Positions 9,866-18,966 of a DNA stretch of 64,000 bases are shown piece after piece. Source of the DNA: Pectinophora gossypiella (taxonomy: Eukaryota; Arthropoda; Insecta; Lepidoptera; Gelechiidae). The position numbers and the translations under genes were made by a program. The first letter of the stretch is position 1, and each line of letters begins with the position of its first letter. Location: contig NC_065426.1 of NCBI RefSeq assembly GCF_024362695.1, forward strand, positions 9,144,236 through 9,208,235. Direction: 5' to 3'. Under the pieces are notes generated by a model. It was given only the letters and a program-made list of their open reading frames with translations. It had not been told where the DNA came from and did no database searches.

Positions 9866-10385
9866 AAGATAAATTATGAAATTCTGATTATTGAATAAAG
9901 ACAGATCTAGAAGTGAACTTTTTCTTTTTTTCTATTTAAGCTACCTATAACTTATTTGAAGTTGAAGTGGCAGTGGGCAGGACACATAGCGAGGAGAACC
10001 GATGGCCGCTGGGGCGGAAAGGTTCTAGAATGGCGACCACATGTCGGACGACGCTCAGTGGGTAGGCCCGCTACAAGGTAGACCGACGATCTGGTGAAGG
10101 TCGCGGGAAGATGCTGGATTCGAGCAGCGCAGGACCGATCGTCGTGGAGATCCTTGGGAGAGGCTAATGCCCAACAGTGGGCGTCGTACGGCTGTCAATG
10201 ATGATGATGATAACTTATTTATGAATTTTAATCAAGAAAAACGTAATAATAAGTCCGACATATTATCACGTTTTTCTATGTCTACACAGTGTACTTTTTC
10301 ATACAAAGTCCATGGTAAATTCGTGCTTTGACGTTTATAGTAAAAAGTACCTGATTTAACTAGTTGGGAACTAGCCTATTCCGTT
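9866..10385 (+). mobile_element. MITE-S interrupted by a LINE
   Basis: Flanks 9866-9957 and 10210-10385 together match the uninterrupted copy at 58553-58875 (AAGATAAATTATGAAATTCTG at one end, TGACTAGTTGGAAACTAGCC type at the other). A LINE end is inserted between them. Confidence 0.65.
9958..10209 (+). mobile_element. RTE-like LINE 3' end with target duplication
   Basis: Encodes the tail LKWQWAGHIARRTDGRWG, then RPARYKVDR-like and W-R-A-A-Q-D-R-S-S-W-R-S-L-G codons, ending in TGATGATGATGA. An 11-bp duplication ATAACTTATTT lies at 9947-9957 and 10210-10220. It is a severely 5'-truncated insertion inside MITE-S. Confidence 0.85.
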
Positions 10386-10655
10386 GTCTATGATTACCCC
10401 AAACGGGCAATAGGAGTGATGTTATGTATGTATGTATCTAAATCAAAAGGTCTCAAGGAGTTTAAATCTAAAGTTTTAATGAAATACGAAAATGTTATAA
10501 GTGTAAGTCCCCACAGAAACCGGGCTCAATTAAAGCCTCTGAAAGCTCAGCTTAGGGTGCGCCTGCAGTGAGGCGATTCAGCGATCAGCTATGAACAATT
10601 TTCTACTACCGTTGAGTTATTCTAACATTTATTATGCTTAAGTAAGTATATATAT

Positions 10656-10944
10656 GAGGAGCTCGGTGGCGCAGCGATAAACGCGTTCGGTCTGCGATTG
10701 TTGAAGTTAAGCAACTTTCGCAAAGGCCGGTCGTAGGATGGGTGACCACAAAAAAAAAGTTTTCATCTCTAACTCCTCCGTGCTTCGAAAGGCAGGTTAA
10801 GCCGTTGGTCCCGGCTGCATTAGCAGTCGTTAATAACCGTCAATCCGCACTGGGCCCGCGTGATGGTTTAAGGCCCGATCTCCCTATCCGTCCATAGGGA
10901 AGGCCCGTGCCCCAGCAGTGGGGACGTAATGGGCTGATGATGAT
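10656..10944 (+). mobile_element. SINE-A, full length
   Basis: Starts GAGGAGCTCGGTGGCGCAGC, then AAGTTAAGCAAC, 20 bases, GGATGGGTGACC, poly(A), the shared core and a TGATGATGAT tail. A 12-bp duplication AAGTATATATAT lies at 10644-10655 and 10945-10956. Confidence 0.92.
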
Positions 10945-10964
10945 AAGTATATATATATCCTTCC

Positions 10965-11420
10965 AGCCGTATTCGGCCATTGCGACAAGTCTCCAATATG
11001 GCTGTCGTAACCGATCATAGCAGTGAAAATACGGCCACATTCACTGCACGTCAGCACACCTCCGATATAGTTGTAAGTTATGGCCGCAGGTGGTCGGGCC
11101 TTCAGCTCGTCGCGTTTTGAATCGAGCTCTTGCCGACGTTTCTGTTCAAAGCCATACACCTTGGAGTTCACAGTATGCGATGGGGCCACGTCACATCCTT
11201 TCATACCGCAAGAGTTGGCCGCCGTGTTTCCGCTTGCCCTCTTGCAATTCCGAGTAGAAGATGCGCTTCGCTACTCTGTCATTAGACAGAAGAAGAACAG
11301 TGTCTGTCTACTGGCCAGGCAGCAGCTCGCACTGTGTAAACCAGCCGTATCGCGTTCATTCAGCGCTTTGAACTTTCAGCGTCCAATTAACGCAACAAGC
11401 CATATAGGTCACTGGTCACG
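10965..11420 (-). mobile_element. LINE ORF2 C-terminus with zinc finger
   Basis: The minus strand encodes an RVAKRIFYSELQEGKRKHGG-type segment, then after a frame break RRQELDSKRDELKARPPAA and a CxxC...H finger (CSECGRIFTAMIGYDSH). This layout is the C-terminus of a non-LTR reverse transcriptase ORF. Clade not assigned. Confidence 0.75.
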
Positions 11421-11556
11421 CTCTCAGGTGTAAACCCTAAAATGTTGGGGAAGAAAAACGGTACAATTTGAAGGCTGAGTTTTAATAGTGAATAGATGTT
11501 GCACTGTTGAAGCTAATAATAATAATGACACCTCACATTAAGAATAAATTGCCTTA

Positions 11557-11718
11557 AGGTGCCTCGGAAGGCGCGTTAAGCCGTTGGTCCCGGTTACTAC
11601 TTACTGATGTAAGTAAGTAGTCGTTACATGAGCCATGTCAGGGACCTTCGGCGGCTCAATAATAATCCTGACACAAGGGTTGATGAGGTTGGTAAATCAC
11701 CTCACAACCCACACGATA
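11557..11718 (+). mobile_element. SINE-B, 5'-truncated
   Basis: Starts in the shared core (GTGCCTCGGAAGGCGCGTTA) and runs through GTAAGTAAGTAGTCGTTACA to CACAACCCACACGATA. No head. Confidence 0.85.
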
Positions 11719-11904
11719 TTCAATTCAATTCTTTATTCATAATAAACATTACACGTCAACAAATATTTCGATGAGTAGGTACACATTATATAGATTACTT
11801 TACAATATTTCAATATTACATCACAATAAAATCATAACAATATACAAATTACATCGCTATATTGTCGGTCATCCAAATTTTATATTATTGAGAAACTCTG
11901 TTAA

Positions 11905-11908
<4 letters not shown>

Positions 11909-11936
<28 letters not shown>
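11909..11936. repeat. (TA)n microsatellite
   Basis: Uninterrupted TA run. Confidence 0.95.
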
Positions 11937-11939
<3 letters not shown>

Positions 11940-12043
11940 GTGTTGATAGAAGAAGAAGAAGAGGCCTCTACGTGTTGGCTTCGGCCCTACGCACGCCCTC
12001 CAAAACTCCGGGACTCCATAGGCCCGAGATATGGTAATGACAT

Positions 12044-12330
12044 CATCATCAGCCCATTAACTTCCCCACAGCTGGGGCACGGGCATTCCCTATAGATGGA
12101 TAGGGAGATCGGGCCTTAAACCATCACGCGGGTCCAGTGCGGATTGATGGTTATTAACGATTGCTAATGCAGCCGGGACCAACGGCTTAACGTGCCTTCC
12201 GAAGCACGGAAGAGCTCGAGATGAAAACTTTTTTTGTGGTCACCCATCCTATGATTGGTTTTTGCGAAAGTTGCTTAACTTCAACAACCGCAGACCGAGC
12301 GCGTTTACCGCTGCGCCACCGAGCTCCTCA
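12044..12330 (-). mobile_element. SINE-A, full length
   Basis: Complete chimeric head and tail as at 10656-10944. An 11-bp duplication with one mismatch (GGTAATGACAT at 12033-12043, GGTAATAACAT at 12331-12341) flanks it. Confidence 0.9.
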
Positions 12331-12540
12331 GGTAATAACATACATAATAATAATAATAAAATTCTTTATTAATCAAACAAAGTACAATTTAAACTGTTAA
12401 CAGCGAGCCCTGTACTAGGGATCACCCTGTATCGCGCAATGATAGTTTCCTTAATAGTTCTATTTTCAGAAATAAAGAGATTATACTACCATCACATTCA
12501 TTATGGGCGGCAATGGCTCACTAACTATCACGTTGGTCTG

Positions 12541-12775
12541 ACGGCGTAACGTGCCTTCCGAAACACGGATCATCTTACTTTCGAACAATCAGGTGATCAG
12601 CATGTAATATCTATGGGCAATCCCCCTCACAACCCACACGATAGAAGAAGAAGAAGCATTTAATGTCCTAACCAAACTAGGGATTACAAAGTAATTTTGT
12701 GGAATGTCTACACCGGGATTAGAACTTGGGACCTCCGGAGCCCAACGCTCGACCATTGGGCGACAGAGGTCGTTA
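12541..12775 (-). mobile_element. SINE-B hit by a tiny SINE-B tail
   Basis: A tRNA-headed SINE-B whose middle is interrupted at 12609-12655 by a 47-bp piece of another SINE-B 3' end in opposite orientation (CACAACCCACACGATAGAAG). The insert is flanked by GCATGTAAT (12600-12608) and GCATTTAAT (12656-12664). Confidence 0.8.
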
Positions 12776-12779
12776 TCTT

Positions 12780-13235
12780 TACCTTAAAAAAAGAAAATAA
12801 TTAAATATCACCAAAATCTCGACACGACACAATTTTGCGGAGACTACGCGAGCTCTACAAATCACGGCCACTTAACCTATATTTCCCGCCAGAAAATAAC
12901 ATTTGACACCCCCGAAAATAACTTTCTCTGATACTTTGACAACAAGACACCCCTTAAAGGACTGCGGGTCCACTTAAGTTATACCCAGTTATAGATTTGC
13001 GGCCCGAATTTTATCTGTAAGGGTATTCACGAAAAGCTTTACTCTAAAACATCTTTTATATACAATAAGAACGTCAGATATAGATGAATTTTTGAAAGTG
13101 CCTCTATGTCTACGTAATTTCAGTGGTAGATTCTTTGTTTTTTAAATATCCCTTAAATGGATTTTTGTTTTTATAGCATTCAGTTGTGCTCACAAAGAGG
13201 AAATTAAATCGAAATAATTCTGACTCGGACAATAT
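12780..13235. other. No recognised feature
   Basis: Mixed-composition DNA without a convincing frame or shared repeat. Confidence 0.45.
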
Positions 13236-13512
13236 TTTATAATCTTTTTTTGACGTTATTTATTGTAGATTTGCCGCAGATGGCTACTTGGCCGGACAAA
13301 TGGGGAGCGCTGGAGGCTCTCACCCGGTACAACATTTAAGACAACATGCCTGAGGGTGCCCAGTTGGGCTCGAACCTCGGCTCAGGGCGTCGTCTGAGAG
13401 GAAAAATATTTGAAAGAATTAATCGACCCTAGCGGGTCGATAGCGATAAACGCTGATTGAGGGAAATCGTCGACCACGCCGACGGGGTCGGTATCGGGGT
13501 ACTGAATTTATA
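13236..13512 (+). repeat. Repeat J
   Basis: Begins near GATTTGCCGCAGATGG, with CTTGGCCGGACAAATGGGGA, a CTCGGCTCAGGGCGTCGTCT block and the palindrome CCCTAGCGGGTCGATAGCGA. Shared with 18110-18562, 41285-41590, 44800-45095 and 56463-56760. No terminal repeat seen; class unknown. Confidence 0.7.
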
Positions 13513-13548
13513 ATCTTAATGACCATAATTTAATTGAATTTTCGCATG

Positions 13549-13626
13549 GAGGTCCGGTGGTGTAATGGTTGATACGCTCGTCCCGGCTTCACAAAAGCTT
13601 GCGGGTTCAAGTCCCGTCAGAGTCAG
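13549..13626 (+). repeat. tRNA-like sequence (SINE head or tRNA relic)
   Basis: A box TGGTGTAATGGTT at 13558 and a perfect B box GGTTCAAGTCC at 13603, with a pairable T stem (GCGGG/CCCGT). The seven bases before the A box do not pair with those after the T stem, and the A-to-B gap is long. So the acceptor stem is absent and this is not a working tRNA gene. A decayed relative lies at 1626-1692. Confidence 0.6.
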
Positions 13627-13776
13627 CATTTTCCATTAAATGTTCTCTTTTTCCTAAACTTTTAACTAAAACAATAATAACACATAACTCTTCTTTTTCC
13701 TTCACCACATTCGGTTAATAAGGGCTTCATAAACCACCCTATATGACCGGTAAAAAAAAATCTTAAGGAGCAGTTA

Positions 13777-13916
13777 GGGTGGTATTAATAAACTAATCTC
13801 AGCTTTGAGACTGCCCTCAAGATCATAATCAATTATGACAGTTCTTATATATAAACAGAGACTTGAGCATGATCTTGAGGGCAGTCTCAGCTGAGATTAG
13901 TTTATTAATACCCCCC
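13777..13916. mobile_element. 140-bp MITE, TTA target
   Basis: Arms GGGTGGTATTAATAAACTAA and its inverse (first bases partly mismatched), continuing through GAGACTGCCCTCAAGATCA. A TTA duplication lies at 13774-13776 and 13917-13919. A 3-bp TWA target is typical of the PIF/Harbinger superfamily. Confidence 0.8.
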
Positions 13917-13991
13917 TTAATATCGCTTTATCTTTAATAATAAAATACCTCACAGAAAGTAGGTAAGTAAGTACAAAAGTAGGCACTTTGA

Positions 13992-14155
13992 AGAATTTAC
14001 TCAGTACACGTAATTCAAACTACATACAAAATGTAATTAACGTATCATGTGCAGTAGTTTTAGGCGGATGAGACGTTCGTTATGTAAAAACTGACGATTC
14101 AAAGTGTAACTATGTTACCTACTGAATAAAGATATTTTTGAATTTGAATTTGTGC
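13992..14155 (+). mobile_element. Retroposon end T
   Basis: Shares GCAGTAGTTTTAGGCGGATG, GATTCAAAGTGTAACTATGT and a GAATAAAGATATTTTTGAAT tail with 38470-38620 and 21483-21655. The AATAAA before a repetitive tail suggests a retroposon 3' end. Confidence 0.6.
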
Positions 14156-14425
14156 AGACTTCGAAATCGCTTTGTGAGACTGTCCTTTGTTTGGTAAGGA
14201 CTTTGCAGGCTTGAATCACCTGAATGTCCGAAAAAGTAAGATGATTCCGTGCTTCGGGCACGTTAAGCCGTTGGTTCCGGCTATTAAAAGTAAAAACACC
14301 TCCACCACCCCACAGTGGAGCAGCGTGGTGGAGTATGCTCCATACCCCCTCCGGTTGATTGAGGGTAGGCCTGTGCCTAGCAGTGGGACGTATATAGGCT
14401 GTTTATGTTATGTTACAAACAGCCT
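14156..14425 (+). mobile_element. SINE-G, missing the extreme head
   Basis: Starts in the CTTTGTGAGACTGTCCTTTG zone, contains a short form of the shared core, then CACCTCCACCACC, GGTGGAGTATGCTCCATACC and the GCCTAGCAGTGGGACGTATA tail. Confidence 0.7.
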
Positions 14426-14429
14426 ATAT

Positions 14430-14590
14430 ACGAATTGACCAAATTGGAGATGTACTTAGAAAAGGTTCAGTACGACCACTCTGAATCGTGCATGTATGAA
14501 ACGATTGATGAATGTGGAGGAGGAAAACGGAATTCCATAGTCTCTGCTTACCTCGGTGGGAAGTAGGCGTGAGTTTATGTATGTTTGTTA
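14430..14590 (+). mobile_element. LINE-H 3' end
   Basis: Reads ATGAATGTGGAGGAGG, then GGAATTCCATAGTCTCTGCT and CGGTGGGAAGTAGGCGTGAG. The frame gives MNVEE...NSIVSAYLGGK-like codons, a LINE ORF end. Confidence 0.6.
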
Positions 14591-14642
14591 TGTTGCAAAC
14601 TTACCTACTTATATCTAACTATATCGTATTTAATAACAGATA

Positions 14643-15023
14643 TTGGTGCTAATTCCTGCAAATACCATCTATTTTTTCTTTTAAGTTATATCTGTCATTT
14701 TCTTATCCGCCGAAAAGGAAAAGGACGGGTAATCGACAAGCATAAAATTTATGGAACACACGTCAATTTTAAGCACAAATCTAAAACAACCGTCTAAATT
14801 TTTTTACATTGGCCAATAACCCGACAGAATTAAGTTGACAGCACACGTCAAACGGTTTGCATACCAGCGAGATACCTTTTCGCCCGGGTTATTCATTCAT
14901 TTACTCATTCTTCCTAAAATTATGAGCTGTCAATCATCCGTCCCTTTCATTTTCGGCGGGTAAAAACATGACAGGTATAACTTAAAGTAAAATTAGGAGG
15001 TGTCTGCAGGAATCGGGGCCATT
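14643..15023. mobile_element. MITE-E, full length
   Basis: About 380 bp with imperfect inverted ends TGGTGCTAATTCCTG and CAGGAATCGGGGCCA, and sub-terminal TTATCCGCCGAAAAGG arms on both sides. Non-coding. The best-populated MITE family in the window. Confidence 0.85.
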
Positions 15024-15079
15024 ATTAAGGTATTTTCGTTTGATAATTTTGAAAGATTACCATTGTGTAGGTATGTCAT

Positions 15080-15166
15080 AGTGTAGAACGGCAACTCTTC
15101 GCTCCTCACCAGCGTCTGAGCTAGATTTACCCAAGGTTGTTTGTATGAAGTGTCCGGGGTGTGGTA
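15080..15166 (+). mobile_element. MITE-M, internally deleted
   Basis: Keeps the AGAACGGCAACTCTTCGCTC end and the TGAAGTGTCCGGGGTGTGG end; the middle is missing. Confidence 0.6.
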
Positions 15167-15319
15167 TTGTGACAGAGATAAAAAAGCATATAGACACCGA
15201 ACAACGACCAATTCGTTACTCAGCAGGAGAAGACCACACGCCGTGTCCATCGATCATTTGTTGATAGCGTTAAGTGATATAAATGTGTGACTATAATGGT
15301 ATTATAATATCACAAATAT

Positions 15320-15440
15320 CACTCCACCATCTCTCTAGCATTATCCCGTTTCTCACATGGTCAGCTTACCTAATCTGATGATTTGACAGAAGCGACTGCC
15401 TGTGTGACCTTCCTACCTTTGAATGTGGGTTTTCCGCAGT
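15320..15440 (-). mobile_element. SINE-U 3' part
   Basis: The reverse of the CAGGCAGTCGCTTCTGTCAA block plus the GAGAAACGGGATAATGCTAG end also seen at 1325-1446. Confidence 0.55.
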
Positions 15441-15457
15441 AAGTATGTTTTTCTTCA

Positions 15458-15519
15458 CACAAACACAGCACAACAATGACTTGTCTCGCGCACATGCGCC
15501 ACTACTAATACTGCACCAA
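15458..15519 (-). pseudogene. Decayed duplicate of the PDZ exon core
   Basis: The minus strand aligns over about 60 bases with the exon segment 15874-15934. About 45 positions match, including ATGTGCGCGAGACAAG in full, and one inserted base breaks the frame. Nearly all differences are C-to-T or G-to-A changes. No splice sites are retained. Reads as a tandem exon duplicate that lost function. Confidence 0.65.
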
Positions 15520-15673
15520 GTTACAACTGTATTCCTAATTAACTTCATGTTCATTAGGTATAATAATTAGCTAGTTTAATTTTAACAAAAATACCGACTA
15601 CTTAAATGACCCAACCATAGCAACACCAACGTAACCCTCAGCCGCAAAAATCTGCCCCTGAAGAACCATAGTG

Positions 15674-15773
15674 ACTACAACAGCACCAACGCGACTTCAA
15701 CAGCACCAACGCGACTTCAACAACACCAACGCGACTTCAACAGCACCAAAATGACGCTAGCAGTACTAAAGTG
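15674..15773. repeat. 20-bp minisatellite, five units
   Basis: Five units of ACTTCAACAGCACCAACGCG type, the middle ones almost identical and the outer two diverged. It begins 22 bases past the splice donor of the PDZ exon (donor at 15794), within the same intron. Confidence 0.85.
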
Positions 15774-15794
15774 AGTCAAAGATCAACAACATAC

Positions 15795-15971
15795 CTGGAG
15801 TGAAGGTTGTCGAGAATACCCGGACGCAGGGGCGGGGGAGGGTCTTGCCACCAGTAGACGCACGCATGCGCCGCACTGGCGCAGCACGGCAGCGGCTTGT
15901 CTCGCGCACATCCCCACCACCGACACTGCGCCGATGCGTAGGAGCATATCGCCGCTGCGCAGTCGGCCATC
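15795..15971 (-). CDS. Patj: Patj-like gene, PDZ domain C-terminal half
   Basis: Minus-strand exon between CCCTTTTTCTCAG and CTCCAG/GTATGT, 177 bp, 59 codons in phase 0. It begins DGRLRSGDMLLRIG, the beta-strand pair of a PDZ fold, then the alpha-B helix QAAAVLRQCG and last strand VRLLVARP, followed by a Pro/Ser linker. Joined to the exon at 28863-29000 it restores one complete PDZ domain across ...GGVADR/DGRLRSGD. PDZ domains bind C-terminal peptides; Patj/MPDZ proteins scaffold the apical Crumbs polarity complex. PDZ is certain; Patj rests on pattern memory, and another multi-PDZ scaffold is possible. Confidence 0.88.
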
Positions 15972-16108
15972 CTGAGAAAAAGGGTTCAAATTAGTGAAAG
16001 TTTAAAGAACGGTGACCAAAATGGGCCCAGCATTGATCACTTTTTTATATTCACCGTTTGACAGCGCATTTCAAATATAGTAAGAAAAAATATGCTACGT
16101 CATTATTA

Positions 16109-16295
16109 AGGTGGGTGCTGACCGGTGTTACGAGGCGTATTGTACCATTAGCAGCGAGCATGAGAATGTTACGTCATGTGCTTAAAATCAGTGTTGATGC
16201 TCGCTACGAGCGCCTTATTTTCCTGTACTGACAGCACGAACGCTCGCTGTGTAACACATTACATTATGCCTCGTAACATCAGTCAGTACTCACCT
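16109..16295. mobile_element. 187-bp MITE, TTA target
   Basis: Inverted ends AGGTGGGTGCTGACCGG.. and ..AGTCAGTACTCACCT with GTTACGAGGC/GCCTCGTAAC inside. A TTA duplication lies at 16106-16108 and 16296-16298. Harbinger-type by target size. Confidence 0.85.
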
Positions 16296-16755
16296 TTATG
16301 TTACAATACTTATACTTGACACTTGACAAACTAGTCTCAACTTTTCTTAAAAAGTGCAAAATTAATTCAGCAGTGCCACTTTTTTGAAAACTACCATGTG
16401 CTTATCCAGTTAAGAAGATCCACGTAGACGAACTTGCGGGCAGAAAGCTAGTATCCGATGAACCAAGATAATGTTGGCAATTTCAAAAAAGGAACGTCAC
16501 TTCACTTTTTAAAAAATAAACTATTTGGCGGACCGGTATCCCGTCTGGGACTTCGAAGAAAAAACAAGTGAAAACAGATTGAGTCGTTGTTAGAAGCGTA
16601 AACTGAAAAAATAGTTTCTGTATTGGATTTTATTAATATTAAGTACTTGTTATAATTCGCAGTAATAATATTTGGTATTCGTAGTAAGAGTGACTTTTGT
16701 GGTAATATTACCTGATTATAACTGGGTATGTTACTAATATTTACGTTTTATCATT

Positions 16756-17556
16756 GTTACTGTAAAAGCTCGAACTACGGTAAATTTTAAGATTTTAAGC
16801 AAGTATAAGTCTTAGGATTTACCGACATGAGTTGGTAAATGTAAGTATTTCTGAAAATACGACGATTTTTTCGAACTTTTGCCATTCGAATTCAGTATAT
16901 TATGCTAGGTTTTACCAGTGTCAGCTGATAGATGTTGGTTTTAGGAATAAAACAATGAGTAATTCTTAATTATTTACTATAATTAATTATTAGACAAAAC
17001 AGGTACATAGTATTATAAAGGTATCATTATGATAGTAATAAGTACCAAAAGCTGCTATCCACAAAAGTACAAGTGGATGCGCTGAGCACGTTATGACGTT
17101 TTGTTTTTCAATATTTACCGTGTCATTAATGTAAATCCGAAGATTTACCAACGGAATGGTGGTTAAGGTGATTCGTTTTCCATACAAAAGTTGATGCACT
17201 GCTACAGAAAAACGGATAGAGGAATATAAAATTCTTCTTCTTTGCGAGTCGATGGCGATCGAAGCTAAATTTTTGCTGACCAATAATTGGCCACTGACAA
17301 TGCCGTAATATAAAATTGTGGCTTAACTTAAAGATAATGTATGTGAGACTAACATTTCACCGAGTCAGAACTCAACACTGAACGAATAAATGGAAAAAAA
17401 TACGAAAACTGCAGAAGTAACGCCATCTGCTGACGTAGCGTTGCCTAGCTGACTAAACGCATCACCTTAAAGTTCGAATCGTAAACTTTTTGGGACATTT
17501 ACCATTAGGAATTGGTAGATCTTAGGATTTACTGCAGTTCGAGTTTTTACAGTAAC
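16756..17556. mobile_element. 801-bp TIR element
   Basis: Inverted ends of about 30 bases (GTTACTGTAAAAGCTCGAAC and its counterpart in reverse at 17530-17556), with ATT at 16753-16755 and 17557-17559 as a possible 3-bp duplication. No transposase frame. One copy only in the window. Confidence 0.65.
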
Positions 17557-17777
17557 ATTATTCATGATACTTCCAACAAACCGGCAAATGCCAGATAGCA
17601 GATATTCAAGTAGGCACGCAGCCTTCCGGCCGACATACCTATTAAGCCGATCCACTGTCACTGCGGTCGTTAACCTAGATTGGCATGTAATCTGCTGTAA
17701 GGGGCCCAGATACGGGGTCCTTACATGTGTAGAAGGGGTCACTTTTACATCGGCATGTTAGGTGTGTTCTGAAGTGT

Positions 17778-18105
17778 TAAAAAGAGTACATCGAAGCAAT
17801 CCATCTAAAAAACCTATGTCAAATGTCAAATAGCATTTACTTTTATATGCGACATGGCAATTTGACATTTGCGCATATAAAAGTAAATGTTATTTGACAT
17901 TTGTTTTCATTGCCCTATTTATTTTTATATGCGACATTGCAATTTGACATTTGCGCTTATAAAAGTAAATTGTGCGCCGTGCAAACGAATGTCAAATAGC
18001 AATATTGCTTTTTTGGATGAATTGCTTCAATGTGGCCTTTTTAACGCCCCAGGTGGCTCGACCATTATAGACGGCGATACAGATATATTGGGTCTAACAG
18101 AAAGT
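17778..18105 (+). repeat. Repeat K joined to repeat L
   Basis: K (17778-18043) has inverted ends AAAAAGAGTACATCGAAGCA and TTGCTTCAATGTGGCCTTTT and inner GCAATTTGACATTTGCGC repeats. It continues into the first 60 bases of L (GGCTCGACCATTATAGACGG). The same K-to-L joint recurs at 18760. Confidence 0.7.
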
Positions 18106-18109
18106 TCTT

Positions 18110-18562
18110 TTTTTTTTTCGTGACTTATTGTAGATTTGCCGCAGATGGCATTAACTACTTGGCCGGACAAATGGGGAGCGCTGAAGGCTCTCACCCGGTA
18201 CAACGTTTAAGACAACAGGCCTGAGGGTGCCCAGTTGGGCGCGAACCTCGGCTCAGGGCGTCGTCTGTGAGGAAAAATATTTGAAAGAATTAATCGACCC
18301 CCACCTGATTGTCCGAAAAAGTAAGATGATTCCGTGCTTCGGAGGGCACGTTAAGACGTTGGTACCGGCTATTAGCCGTAAAAACACCTCCACCAACCCG
18401 CAGTGGAGCAGCGTGGTGGAGTATGCTCCATACCCCCTCCGGTAGATTGAGGGGAGGCCTGTGCCCAGCATTGGGACGTATATAGGCTGTTTATGTATGT
18501 ACTTATGTATGTATGTAATCGACCCTAGTGGGTCGATAGCGATAAGCGCTGAATGAGGGATA
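18110..18562 (+). repeat. Repeat J split by SINE-G
   Basis: J sequence 18110-18300 resumes at 18516. The interruption is a SINE-G end with a perfect 10-bp duplication. J stops at ATGAGGGA, earlier than at 13236-13512. Confidence 0.75.
18301..18515 (+). mobile_element. SINE-G, 5'-truncated, inside J
   Basis: Starts CCACCTGATTGTCCG, contains the shared core, CACCTCCACC, GGTGGAGTATGCTCC and CCCAGCATTGGGACG, and ends in ATGTATGT. Target duplication TAATCGACCC at 18291-18300 and 18516-18525. Confidence 0.9.
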
Positions 18563-18910
18563 TTAAAAAGACCACATCGAAGCAACTCATCCCATCTAAA
18601 AAACCTATAGTGCTATTTGACATTTGTTGGCATTGGCTATTAACTTTTGGGACATTGCAATTTGACATTTGCGCTTAAAAAAGTAAATGCGCAATGCAAT
18701 CGAATGTCAAATAGCAATATTACTTTTTTGGATGAATTGCTTGGATGTGGCGTTTTTAACGCCCCAGTTGGCTCGACCATTATAGACGGCGATACAGATA
18801 ATATATATTTGGTCTAACAGAAAACGCGGTGAGGTGTGGGTTGTAGGTTTATCGTGCGATGGATGTACCTCTGACTACCCCAATTGGGATATAGTCGTGA
18901 GCTTATTATA
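18563..18910 (+). repeat. Second K-L unit
   Basis: K (18563-18760) followed by L with its 3' end GGATATAGTCGTGAGC. Both K and L match the preceding unit. Confidence 0.7.
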
Positions 18911-18966
18911 TTGTTTGTAAATTGATCTATTAGATGAGATGGGTCTACAGCTAAGTTAAGATTTTT

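Noticed and set aside
11080..11433. 117-codon plus-strand frame
   Set aside because: It is antisense to a LINE zinc-finger end on the minus strand.
13549..13626. Functional tRNA gene
   Set aside because: The acceptor stem cannot form and the A-B box spacing is too long.
15366..15554. 62-codon minus frame over the PDZ relic as a coding exon
   Set aside because: It reads a different frame from the PDZ exon, and the homologous segment has a one-base insertion and no splice sites.
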